Below are positions 9,846 through 18,708 of a stretch of 34,698 nucleotides of DNA, piece by piece. Under the pieces are notes generated by a model. It was given only the letters and a program-made list of their open reading frames with translations, was not told the origin of the DNA and searched no databases. Both the position numbers and the translations under genes were made by a program. Position 1 is the stretch's first letter. The number at the start of each line of letters is the position of its first letter. Location: the NCBI RefSeq assembly GCF_029211125.1, contig NZ_JARGEN010000056.1, forward strand, positions 1-34,698, in the 5' to 3' direction. This DNA comes from Curvibacter soli. Its GTDB lineage: Bacteria; Pseudomonadota; Gammaproteobacteria; Burkholderiales; Burkholderiaceae_C.

Positions 9846-11576
9846 ATGCTCTCGCTGTTCCAGAGCAAACCGGTGCCACCCACCGCCGGCACACCGCCCA
9901 CATCCGCCATCGAAACTCCGAAAGGGTTGATGCGGCCGGAGTCGGCCGCATCGCTGCTGGCGACGCCGCGCCGGCAGAAACTGCTGGAACACATCTGGCA
10001 GCGCACATCGCTCTCGCGCCGACAGTTCGCCACGCTCTACCTCGCCCCACTGGAGCGCTACGCCGAGCTGGTCCAGCAGTTCCCGGCCTCCGAGAGCCAC
10101 CACCACGCCTATCCGGGCGGCATGCTGGACCACGGCCTGGAGATCGTCGCCTACGCGCTGAAATTGCGGCAGTCTTACCTGCTGCCTGCGGGCGTCACGC
10201 CAGAGGCACAGGCGGCCCAGGCCGAAGCCTGGACCGCAGGCACGGCCTACGCGGCCCTGCTGCACGACATCGGCAAGATCGCGGTCGATCTGCACGTCGA
10301 GCATGCCGACGGCAGCGCTTGGCATCCCTGGCACGGCCCACTGCGAAAGCCCTACCGCTTCCGTTACCGAAAGGAGCGCGAGTACCGCCTGCACAGCGCC
10401 GCCACCGGGCTGCTCTACGTTCGCCTTCTCGATCGGGACATCTTCGACTGGCTCAGCGGCTATCCCGACCTCTGGGCCGCGCTGCTGTACGTGCTGGCAG
10501 GCCAGTACGAGCACGCCGGCACGCTCGGCGAGCTGGTCGTGCAGGCCGACCAGGCATCAGTCGCCCAGGAACTCGGCGGCGATCCCAGCAAGGCGCTGGC
10601 GGCGCCCAAGCATGCGCTGCAACGCAAATTGCTCGACGGCTTGCGCTACCTGCTCAAGGAAGAGTTCAAGTTGAACCAGGCCGGCCCGGCGGACGGTTGG
10701 CTGACCCAAGACGCCCTTTGGCTGGTGAGCAAGACCGTCTCCGACAAGCTGCGCGCACATCTGCTGTCGCAGGGCATCGACGGCATCCCGGCGAGCAATA
10801 CGGCGGTGTTCAACGTGCTGCAGGATCACGGCATCGTGCAACCGACGCCGGATGGCAAGGCGATCTGGAAGGCTGCCGTCACCAGCGACGCCGGCTGGTC
10901 GCACGCCTTCACCTTCCTGAAACTCTCGCCGGCGATGATCTGGGATACTGCCAACCGGCCGGCGCCGTTCGCAGGCCGTGTGCAGGTCGAAGAGGAACAA
11001 GCGGAGCCGACGCCGCAGGTGCCCGCGGCGGCCGATGGGTCGCGCGTGGAAGGCATCGAAGCTGCACCCGCGAGCACGGTGCCGGTTGCATCCGCAGCCA
11101 CCGGCGTGGCCGCGCTGCTCGACCTGCTGGGCGACACCGCTCCCCCCACGGCACCGGAGATCCCGCGTTGCCCGGTTGCCGAGACCGAGCCGGCCCCTTT
11201 GACCGTGCCACCGCCGCAGATGAGCCTCGCGCCTGCCCAGGATCGCGCGGAGCCCTCCCGGGCGCACTTCATGGCCTGGCTACATCAGAGCATCCAGACG
11301 CGCAAGCTGATCATCAACGACGCCAAGGCCCTGGTGCATACCGTCGCCGGCACGGCCTATCTCGTCAGCCCCGGCGTGTTTCAGCGCTATGCACAGGAAT
11401 ACCTTCAAGTCGCCGCGCTGGCCAAGCAGGAGAAGCTGGAGGGGTGGCAGTGGGTGCAGAAGCGCTTCGAGAAGCTGGGGCAGCACCGCAAGCAGCACCG
11501 CAAGCAGCCCAGCGGGCTGAACATCTGGACCTGCGAAGTCACGGGGCCGCGCAAGTCGCGCCGGCTGCACGGCTAG
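9846..11576 (+). CDS. traI: MobH-type conjugative relaxase (PFGI-1 / ICEclc TraI class), probably 3'-truncated
   Basis: The relaxase nicks the ICE at its origin of transfer and pilots the strand into the recipient. The 576-residue product has the TraI_2 / HD-like relaxase domain with HHHAYPGGMLDHGLE (residues 85-99) and LLHDIGK (138-144), typical metal ligands of MobH enzymes. The C-terminal relaxase domain from about residue 475 contains SRAHFMAWLHQSIQTRKLII and ends WTCEVTGPRKSRRLHG. As I recall, relatives continue past this point, so the stop at 11574-11576 may be a truncation at the junction with the integrase. A proline/alanine-rich linker (about 380-470) joins the domains. The start at 9846 gives the family N-terminus MLSLFQ. 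With no secretion genes left, it could act only in trans. Confidence 0.85.
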   Translation: MLSLFQSKPVPPTAGTPPTSAIETPKGLMRPESAASLLATPRRQKLLEHIWQRTSLSRRQFATLYLAPLERYAELVQQFPASESHHHAYPGGMLDHGLEIVAYALKLRQSYLLPAGVTPEAQAAQAEAWTAGTAYAALLHDIGKIAVDLHVEHADGSAWHPWHGPLRKPYRFRYRKEREYRLHSAATGLLYVRLLDRDIFDWLSGYPDLWAALLYVLAGQYEHAGTLGELVVQADQASVAQELGGDPSKALAAPKHALQRKLLDGLRYLLKEEFKLNQAGPADGWLTQDALWLVSKTVSDKLRAHLLSQGIDGIPASNTAVFNVLQDHGIVQPTPDGKAIWKAAVTSDAGWSHAFTFLKLSPAMIWDTANRPAPFAGRVQVEEEQAEPTPQVPAAADGSRVEGIEAAPASTVPVASAATGVAALLDLLGDTAPPTAPEIPRCPVAETEPAPLTVPPPQMSLAPAQDRAEPSRAHFMAWLHQSIQTRKLIINDAKALVHTVAGTAYLVSPGVFQRYAQEYLQVAALAKQEKLEGWQWVQKRFEKLGQHRKQHRKQPSGLNIWTCEVTGPRKSRRLHG

Positions 11577-12112
11577 CGGAACAGTTGGTTGAACCATGTC
11601 CTGACTTTCTCGGCGACGGAGAGCGCCCTGCGCTTCTCGATTTTGGCGATCACCTCCAAGAGGTCGGGACGCTTGATCTCATAGATCGACCGCTTGCCCA
11701 AGGTCGGCAGCACATCCTTGTCGAAGATGCGCGGAAGGATCGAGAGAGTCGTCTGCCGGCCTTCCTCGAGGCTGAGCCCGCGATGCTTGAGCCACTTGCG
11801 ATACACCGCCTCGAAAGTGTTTTCGTCGGCGAGCCGGACAGCGGTGCGCTTCTGCTTGCGGTGAACGCGAGGATTGATGCCTTTGGCCAGCAGGGCGCGG
11901 CCGTCATCGCGTAGGCTGCGGGCCTCTCGAAGCGTCACCTCCGGGTAGGTGCCGAGCGACATCCGCTTCTGCTTGCCCGCCCAGTAGTAGCGGAAGTGCC
12001 AAGTCCTGCCCCCTGCCGCCGTGACGGCCAGGGAGAGGCCATCCAAGTCAGGGAGGGTGTATGCCTTGCCAGTTGCCTTGGCCTGTCGAACGGCCAGGTC
12101 TGAGAGTGCCAT
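11573..12112 (-). pseudogene. ICE tyrosine integrase, N-terminal half only
   Basis: The 179-codon remnant contains the arm-type DNA-binding domain (MALSDLAVRQAKATGKAY, DLDGLSLAV, RMSLGTYPEVTLREAR) and most of the core-binding domain (about residues 95-179). It stops at VRTWFNQLFR, where relatives continue into the catalytic domain. The whole R-H-x-x-R-Y catalytic domain is missing, so it cannot recombine DNA. The ATG at 12112 is chosen because AGGAG lies 7 bases upstream; an ATG at 12130 would add six residues. The stop overlaps that of traI on the other strand (CTAG at 11573-11576). The gene reads away from the tRNA-Gly, the usual layout for an integrase beside its att site. Confidence 0.85.
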
Positions 12113-12206
12113 TTTCTTGCTCCTGAACATGAGTCAGGAACCAGATGCTGGTCACGTCGACCTCGCCCCTCCATCAACAATCCGGAATCAGCCGCGCCCG
12201 CAAAAA

Positions 12207-12340
12207 TGGACTTGTTTGTGGACTCAAAAGTCCCGGCTGTAGGCGGATCGCAGTGGACCTCGGCAGAACATCAAAGAGAGGAAAAGTCTTTGTGTGGCAA
12301 CGACTTGCAGACTCTCTTGGACTTCTGCGGAAGTCCGCAG
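12207..12340. repeat. Repeated TGGAC motifs and hairpins in the integrase-tRNA interval
   Basis: TGGACT recurs at about 12207, 12219 and 12318, with TGGACC near 12251 and inverted AGTCC copies at 12229 and 12332. GGACT-CAAA-AGTCC (12220-12233) is a hairpin. At 12319-12340, GGACTTC-TGCG-GAAGTCC and CTGCGGA-AG-TCCGCAG overlap and exclude each other. Integrase arm sites or an integrase promoter operator are reasonable guesses. Confidence 0.5.
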
Positions 12341-12350
12341 ATTGATGCGG

Positions 12351-12368
12351 TGGAGCGGGTGAAGGGAA
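12351..12368 (-). other. Putative ICE attachment site (tRNA-Gly 3' end)
   Basis: The 18 bases at the tRNA 3' end, read on the minus strand as TTCCCTTCACCCGCTCCA, lie directly beside the integrase remnant. ICEclc-family elements are known to recombine at the 3' end of tRNA-Gly genes. I find no second copy elsewhere in the window, so the partner att site seems lost. Confidence 0.6.
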
Positions 12369-12424
12369 TCGAACCCTCGTATGAAGCTTGGGAAGCTGCC
12401 GTTCTGCCATTGAACTACACCCGC
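12351..12424 (-). tRNA. tRNA-Gly (anticodon CCC)
   Basis: A 74-base cloverleaf including an encoded CCA (12351-12353). The acceptor stem is GCGGGTG/CACCCGC, the D arm GTTC/GAAC, the T loop TTCGATT, and the anticodon CCC lies at complement 12390-12392. It closely resembles E. coli tRNA-Gly(CCC). The anticodon stem has one mismatch, C28 against U42 (bases 12398 and 12384). The gene is the integration target of the adjacent ICE remnant. Confidence 0.95.
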
Positions 12425-12434
12425 ATTTCGCAAC

Positions 12435-12452
12435 CCCTTGATTGCCCAAGGG
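12435..12452. repeat. Short inverted repeat upstream of tRNA-Gly
   Basis: CCCTTG-ATTGCC-CAAGGG lies about 10 to 28 bases upstream of the tRNA 5' end, within its likely promoter region. Its role is unknown. Confidence 0.4.
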
Positions 12453-12699
12453 ATTCTCTCGCAAGTCCTTATCGTGGCGCGATTTTTTAGCCACCAGGGA
12501 TAGATCGCCTTGCCTCAATCTGCCCGCGTTTGCCTTGCGTCTGCATACAGTTTTTGCATAGCTTGCGCCGTGTCATGTGCGCCGCGCAGCACCTGCGTGG
12601 GGCGAGTATATGCGGTTCGACGCGCGGGCCGCAAAGGCGCTGCAGCCTGGCCTTTTTGCGCTGCGCCACACCGCACGTCCGCTGAAAGCGACGCCTCCC

Positions 12700-12870
12700 C
12701 GTGCGCCAGGCGGAACGGCCGCATGGAGCAGCGCACGGCTTGCATCGGGCCCTGCAGGGAATGCGCCGAGGCGGCCAGTTGCTCAACCATCGCGGGGTTC
12801 TGCTGGGTTGCTGGGTAATGGCATCGCGCAAAGGTCGTCGTTGCCGCTGGCGATCTCGCGCACCGCGACG
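12700..12870 (-). pseudogene. Decayed methyl-accepting chemotaxis protein fragment
   Basis: On the minus strand one frame reads TQQNPAMVEQLAASAHSL and then MRPFRL, the typical C-terminal end of a chemoreceptor signalling domain. Just upstream a different frame reads VREIASGNDDL, which resembles the start of that domain, then DAITQ. About 200 residues between them are missing. The frame changes inside an 8-bp tandem repeat (12801-12816). I therefore read a remnant with an internal deletion and a frameshift. No start codon or N-terminal sensor can be assigned. The rest of the 540-base gap between the tRNA and bktB shows no other gene. Confidence 0.6.
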
Positions 12871-12900
12871 TGGCGCGCATCCGGCGCCTGGTGCTTTCCT

Positions 12901-12935
12901 GCTGACCCGCGAGGGCTTCACCCAGGCGGGTCAGC
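12901..12935. repeat. 10-bp perfect inverted repeat
   Basis: GCTGACCCGC (12901-12910) and GCGGGTCAGC (12926-12935) are perfect reverse complements with a 15-base loop. The repeat lies just past the bktB terminator candidate and may be a second, weaker transcript-end hairpin. Confidence 0.6.
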
Positions 12936-12942
12936 ACCGGCG

Positions 12943-12966
12943 GAAACCCGGTGGCTGCCGGGTTTC
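12943..12966 (-). terminator. Hairpin at the end of bktB
   Basis: GAAACCCGG and CCGGGTTTC pair perfectly over 9 bp around a 6-base loop, overlapping the bktB stop codon. It is a plausible terminator for the bktB transcript, though the T tract is only three bases. Confidence 0.55.
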
Positions 12967-14149
12967 AGATGCGCTCGAAGATCGCCGCGATTCCCTGTCC
13001 GCCGCCGATGCACATGGTCACCAGCGCGTAGCGGCCCTGGATGCGCTGCAGCTCGTGCAGCGCCTTCACCGTGATGAGCGCGCCCGTGGCGCCGATCGGG
13101 TGGCCCAGCGAGATGCCCGAGCCGTTCGGGTTGACCTTGGCCGGGTCCAGACCGAGGTCGCGCGTGACGGCGCAGGCCTGCGCCGCGAACGCCTCGTTGG
13201 CCTCCACCACGTCTAGGTCCTTCACGCTCAGGCCAGCCTTCTCCAGCGCCTTGCGCGTCGCGGGCACGGGGCCGATGCCCATGTACTTCGGGTCCACGCC
13301 AGCGTGGGCATAGGCCACCAGCCGCGCCAGCGGGCGCACGCCGCGCCGTTCGGCCTCGGCGCGCTCCATCAGCACCACGGCGGCGGCGGCGTCATTGATG
13401 CCCGAGGCGTTGCCCGCCGTCACCGTGCCGTTCTCCTTCAGGAACACCGGCTTGAGTTTGGCGAAGTCGGCCAGCGTGGCGCCGGGGCGGAAATGCTCGT
13501 CGGTGTCGAACACCACATCGCCCTTGCGGCTCTTCTCCACGATCGGGACGATTTGCTCCTTGAAGTAGCCGGCCTGCGTGGCGCGCTCGGCGCGGTTGTG
13601 GCTTTCCACGGCCAGGCGGTCCTGGTCCTCGCGTGTGATGCCCCACTTGGCGGCGATGTTCTCGGCGGTGACGCCCATGTGGATGTTGTGGAACGGGTCG
13701 TGCAGCGCGCCCATCATCATGTCCACCATCGCGGTGTCGCCCATGCGTGCGCCCCAGCGGCTGGTCAGGCTGGCGTAGGGCGCGCGGCTCATGTTCTCGG
13801 CGCCGCCGCCCACGGCGATGTCGGTGTCGCCGAGCAGGATGCCCTGCGCCGCCGACACGATGGCCTGCAGTCCCGAGCCGCACAGGCGGTTCACGTTGAA
13901 GGCGGGCGTGCCCTCGGCGCAGCCGGCCTGCAGCGCGGCCACGCGCGAGATGTACATGTCGCGCGGCTCGGTGTTCACCACGTGGCCGAGCACCACATGG
14001 CCCACGTTGGCGCCGGCCACGCCCGCGCGCTCCAGCGCCGCGCGCACGGCCTGGGTGGCGAGCTCGGTAGGCGGCACGTCCTTCAGGCCGCCGCCGAAGG
14101 TTCCGATGGCGGTGCGTACACCGCTGGCAATCACGACTTCGCGTGTCAT
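12965..14149 (-). CDS. bktB: Acetyl-CoA C-acyltransferase (beta-ketothiolase BktB)
   Basis: Condenses two acyl-CoA molecules, or cleaves beta-ketoacyl-CoA. In Cupriavidus necator BktB also accepts propionyl-CoA and supplies C5 units for polyhydroxyalkanoate. The 394-residue protein has the same length as that BktB and matches it closely by eye through most of its length. The catalytic residues are in place: Cys90 in NRLCGSG, His350 in GHPIGATGA and Cys380 in MCIGGGQG. The ATG at 14149 follows a good AGGAG. It lies 36 bases after the SDR gene on the same strand and may be cotranscribed with it. A biosynthetic or beta-oxidation role cannot be separated from sequence alone. Confidence 0.93.
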   Translation of the reverse strand: MTREVVIASGVRTAIGTFGGGLKDVPPTELATQAVRAALERAGVAGANVGHVVLGHVVNTEPRDMYISRVAALQAGCAEGTPAFNVNRLCGSGLQAIVSAAQGILLGDTDIAVGGGAENMSRAPYASLTSRWGARMGDTAMVDMMMGALHDPFHNIHMGVTAENIAAKWGITREDQDRLAVESHNRAERATQAGYFKEQIVPIVEKSRKGDVVFDTDEHFRPGATLADFAKLKPVFLKENGTVTAGNASGINDAAAAVVLMERAEAERRGVRPLARLVAYAHAGVDPKYMGIGPVPATRKALEKAGLSVKDLDVVEANEAFAAQACAVTRDLGLDPAKVNPNGSGISLGHPIGATGALITVKALHELQRIQGRYALVTMCIGGGQGIAAIFERI

Positions 14150-14185
14150 GGCTTATCTCCTGGGTAGTGAATGAAAAGAATGGTG

Positions 14186-14938
14186 TCAGCCGCGCACGTC
14201 GGCCACAGGGTCGGCGCCGAAATCCGCGCGTGCCAGATAGGCCAGCACGCGCGCCGCGGCTTCGGCGGGCGTGCTGAGCTGGCCCTGTGCCTGCAGGGCC
14301 GCGAAGCGCCCGCGGTCGGGAAAGGCGGCGTCGCCGGCGCCGCGCAGCTGCGCCTGCATGCCGGTGTCGATCACGCCCGGCGCCAGCGCGCAGACGCGCG
14401 CGCCGTGGGGCTTGCGCGCCTCGTCGAGCGCCAGGCAGCGCGTGAAGTGGTCCATGCCCGCCTTGGCCGCGCAGTAGCCGGCCTGCGAGGCCATGGCCCG
14501 GCGCCCCAGTCCCGACGAAATGTTGAGCACCTTGCGCGGCACGGCCCAGGCTTCGGTGGCGTGCAGGAAGGCGGCGGCAAGCTGCATCGGCGCCTCCAGC
14601 CCCACGCGCAGCGCGTGGGCGATGTCGTGCGGGTCGCTGTCGGACAAGGGCGCCAGCGCGGGGATGACCCCTGCGTTGTTGATGAGCGTGGCGCTGGCAA
14701 AGCGGCCCGGGGGCTGGGCGCGCAGCCAGCCGCCCAGGCGCTGCGCCGCCTGCGCGCCGTCGCACAGGTCCTGTTCCCATTGCTCGATCTGGCCACCGTC
14801 GGCGCGCTGCGCCAGCGCGGGGCTGGCGTGCCGCGCCAGGGTGAGCACGAAGTGGCCCTGGTCCAGCAGTTGCCCGGCCATGGCCAGGCCCATGCCGCGT
14901 GAGCCGCCCGTGAGGATGGTCAGAGGAGGATGTTGCAT
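14186..14938 (-). CDS. SDR family NAD(P)-dependent oxidoreductase
   Basis: A classical short-chain dehydrogenase/reductase of 250 residues. The cofactor loop is TGGSRGMG (residues 10-17), the structural motif NNAG is at 87-90, and the catalytic set includes Ser141/Ser142 and YCAAK (Tyr155, Lys159). The arginine in the cofactor loop suggests a preference for NADPH. The overall form is like the sepiapterin / benzil reductase branch, but the substrate is unknown. It lies between rluA-like and bktB genes on the same strand, with gaps of about 45 and 36 bases, so cotranscription is likely. Confidence 0.85.
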   Translation of the reverse strand: MQHPPLTILTGGSRGMGLAMAGQLLDQGHFVLTLARHASPALAQRADGGQIEQWEQDLCDGAQAAQRLGGWLRAQPPGRFASATLINNAGVIPALAPLSDSDPHDIAHALRVGLEAPMQLAAAFLHATEAWAVPRKVLNISSGLGRRAMASQAGYCAAKAGMDHFTRCLALDEARKPHGARVCALAPGVIDTGMQAQLRGAGDAAFPDRGRFAALQAQGQLSTPAEAAARVLAYLARADFGADPVADVRG

Positions 14939-14983
14939 CGCGCTATGGTAGTGCGGTTGTGCGGCGGGCCGTGGACAGGTTGC

Positions 14984-15655
14984 TCAGAATGGCGCCGGGC
15001 TGGCAAACCGCAGAGTCTCGCCGGTGACAGGGTGCGGCAGCGCCAGTTGCGCGGCGTGCAGCAGCAGGCGCGGCGCGCGCCGTGCCACGTCGGGCGGGGC
15101 GTATAGCGCGTCGCCGAGTATGGGGTGGCCCAGCGCCTGCATGTGCACGCGCAGCTGGTGCGAGCGGCCCGTGACGGGCTCCAGCTCGACGCGCGTGCAA
15201 TCCTGCGTGCCATCTTCCTCGCCATCCCCCACGCAATCGGCCTGCCGGCCCGCCGCCACGCTGCGCCAGCGCGTGTGGCAGGGCTTGCCGCGGTCGTGGT
15301 CCACGATCTGCAGGGGCCGGCGCGGCCAGTCCGCGGCGATCGGCAGGTCGATCTGCTGCCAGTCGCGCGGCTCCAGCCGGCCCTGCACCACGGCCACGTA
15401 GCGCTTGTGCACCGCGCGGTTGGCGAAGGCGCGGCTCAGCGCGCGCTGAGCCTGCGGGCCGCGCGCCATCGCCAGCAGGCCCGAGGTCGCCATGTCCAGC
15501 CGGTGCACCACCAGCGCGTCGGGCCACTGGGCCTGGGCGCGCGCGGCCAGGCAGTCCTGCTTGTCGGGCCCTCGACCCGGCACGGATAGCAGGCCGGCGG
15601 GCTTGTCGAACACCAACAGCGCCGCGTCGGCGTAGACGGATATGGGCATGGGCAT
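14984..15655 (-). CDS. RluA family pseudouridine synthase
   Basis: Isomerises specific uridines in rRNA or tRNA to pseudouridine. The 223-residue protein has the RluA catalytic motif HRLDMATSG with Asp54 as the predicted nucleophile. It also has the family segments LLVFDKPAGLLSVPG, KRYVAVVQG, GRSHQLRVHMQALGHPILGD and LLLHA. It is short and lacks an N-terminal S4 domain, as in RluA itself rather than RluC or RluD, so its target may be like that of RluA (23S rRNA and tRNA). It follows the sensor kinase gene by 4 bases, so translational coupling is probable. Confidence 0.88.
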   Translation of the reverse strand: MPMPISVYADAALLVFDKPAGLLSVPGRGPDKQDCLAARAQAQWPDALVVHRLDMATSGLLAMARGPQAQRALSRAFANRAVHKRYVAVVQGRLEPRDWQQIDLPIAADWPRRPLQIVDHDRGKPCHTRWRSVAAGRQADCVGDGEEDGTQDCTRVELEPVTGRSHQLRVHMQALGHPILGDALYAPPDVARRAPRLLLHAAQLALPHPVTGETLRFASPAPF

Positions 15656-15659
15656 GGCC

Positions 15660-17720
<2,061 letters not shown>

Positions 17721-17724
17721 GGTG

Positions 17725-17744
17725 CCCGCGGCGGGCGCCGCGGG
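17725..17744. repeat. GC-rich hairpin just before the kinase start codon
   Basis: CCCGCGGC-GGGC-GCCGCGGG is a perfect 8-bp stem ending four bases upstream of the chosen start. In the mRNA it could hinder ribosome entry. Confidence 0.55.
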
Positions 17745-17855
17745 CCGGGCAGGCGGGCGCCGGGCCCGGCTCACGGCAGGCCCCTGGCGCGCCGCGCGGC
17801 GGCAGTGGGAGGGAAGGGGGGCGGCATCACGCACCCAGTGTACGTCGCCCCCTGG

Positions 17856-17884
17856 TGATTGATACTCCTGGGGAGTATCAATCA
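17856..17884. promoter_or_regulatory. 13-bp perfect palindrome, candidate operator for the sensor kinase
   Basis: TGATTGATACTCC and GGAGTATCAATCA form a perfect 13-bp inverted repeat around TGG. A further GGAGTAT lies at 17926-17932 in an AT-rich, promoter-like stretch. The site is 136 bases upstream of the kinase start. A dimeric regulator recognising TACTCC-N3-GGAGTA would fit; which one is unknown. Confidence 0.6.
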
Positions 17885-17985
17885 AAGAATGGCTTTTTTA
17901 TTGCGGCAGCGGATAGTATATAGGGGGAGTATATGTGCTTAGACTTGCTGCGGTGCATGCGCCGGCACGCAACTGCGGAGTAAAT

Positions 17986-18017
17986 CTAGTGCATCGAACA
18001 CTGCACTAGCAGTGTTC
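17986..18017. repeat. Two overlapping, mutually exclusive hairpins
   Basis: CTAGTGCA (17986-17993) pairs with TGCACTAG (18002-18009). GAACACTG (17996-18003) pairs with CAGTGTTC (18010-18017). The two stems are perfect 8-mers and cannot form together. They lie between gcvH and the kinase promoter region. The 349-base gap 17721-18069 holds these hairpins and the palindrome but no gene. Confidence 0.65.
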
Positions 18018-18069
18018 AACGCAGCAGCACATAAAACCGCGCCTTTTGACGCATGGCGGCGCGGGCGCG

Positions 18070-18444
18070 TCAGGCGGTCTTGGTGAATTCGGCGTAGGCC
18101 GGCTCGTCCATCAGGGCGTCGAACTCCTCCATGTCGGAGACCAGCACCTTGAAGAACCAGCCTGTGCCCAGCGGGTCGGAGTTGGCGAGCGCCGGGTCGG
18201 CGCGCAGCGCCTCGTTCACCTCCACGATCTCGCCCGAGACGGGCATGTAGATGTCGGCGGCGGCCTTCACCGACTCGACCGCCCCGGCCACTTCGCCCTG
18301 CCTGAGCTTCTTGCCGACTTCGGGCAGGGCGACGAACACCACGTCGCCCAGCGCGTCCTGCGCGTGCAGCGTGATGCCGACGGTGGCGGCCTCATGGTCG
18401 GCGATCTCGATCCATTCGTGGTCTTTGGAGTATTTGACGGTCAT
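18070..18444 (-). CDS. gcvH: Glycine cleavage system H protein
   Basis: The lipoyl carrier that shuttles the aminomethyl group between GcvP, GcvT and GcvL during glycine breakdown. The 124-residue product has the normal length. The lipoylated lysine is Lys60 in VESVKAAADIYMP, and the N-terminus is MTVKYSKDHEWIEI. The ATG at 18444 is preceded by GGAG at a suitable distance. It is an orphan here: gcvP is not downstream, and only the end of gcvT remains upstream (18485-18681). An intact gcv operon probably exists elsewhere, or glycine cleavage depends on separated genes. It may be transcribed from within the gcvT remnant. Confidence 0.95.
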   Translation of the reverse strand: MTVKYSKDHEWIEIADHEAATVGITLHAQDALGDVVFVALPEVGKKLRQGEVAGAVESVKAAADIYMPVSGEIVEVNEALRADPALANSDPLGTGWFFKVLVSDMEEFDALMDEPAYAEFTKTA

Positions 18445-18484
18445 GGTGTGTGTGCTCCGCAGGTGGGTGGTTGCCGGGGATTCG

Positions 18485-18681
18485 GCCCCGGTAGTATCGG
18501 TTCGGCCCGAAGGGCATGGGGGCGACCTCCATCGGCACCGGCTGGCCGCGCACCAGGGCATCGACCCGCGTGCCGGGCGCGGCGAAGGCCGGCGGGGCAC
18601 GTAGCCCATGGCGGTGGACCGGTCGATGCGGGGCCCCGGCAGGCCGCTGGTGGTTTTGCCGAGGGCCTCGCCCCGCGGCAC
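18485..18681 (-). pseudogene. gcvT: gcvT remnant (aminomethyltransferase C-terminus, frameshifted)
   Basis: Immediately upstream of gcvH two minus-strand frames together read like the end of GcvT: EALGKTTSGLPG, IDRSTAMGYVP, then after a frame change near 18590-18597 AFAAPGTRVDALVRGQPVP and MEVAPMPFGPNRYYRG. Only about 65 codons remain of a roughly 370-residue protein. No stop follows in the expected place. The remnant ends 27 bases from the ETF-QO stop codon. The fragment supports an ancestral gcvT-gcvH order broken by deletion or rearrangement. Confidence 0.72.
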
Positions 18682-18708
18682 TTGCGGCGGGCCCTTTGCG
18701 CTTTTCGC

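Noticed and set aside
11479-11508. Short repeat of AAGCAGCACCGC near the end of traI as a possible oriT or iteron
   Set aside because: It encodes a QHRK repeat within the relaxase frame and has no hairpin or nick-like context.
12487-12937. Overlapping frames of about 140 codons between tRNA-Gly and bktB
   Set aside because: Only pieces of two frames resemble a chemoreceptor and neither is a whole gene, so I list a pseudogene rather than CDSs.
17721-17885. N-terminal extension of the sensor kinase starting at 17885
   Set aside because: The 55 extra residues are proline-, arginine- and alanine-rich and would overlap a 13-bp palindrome and promoter-like DNA.
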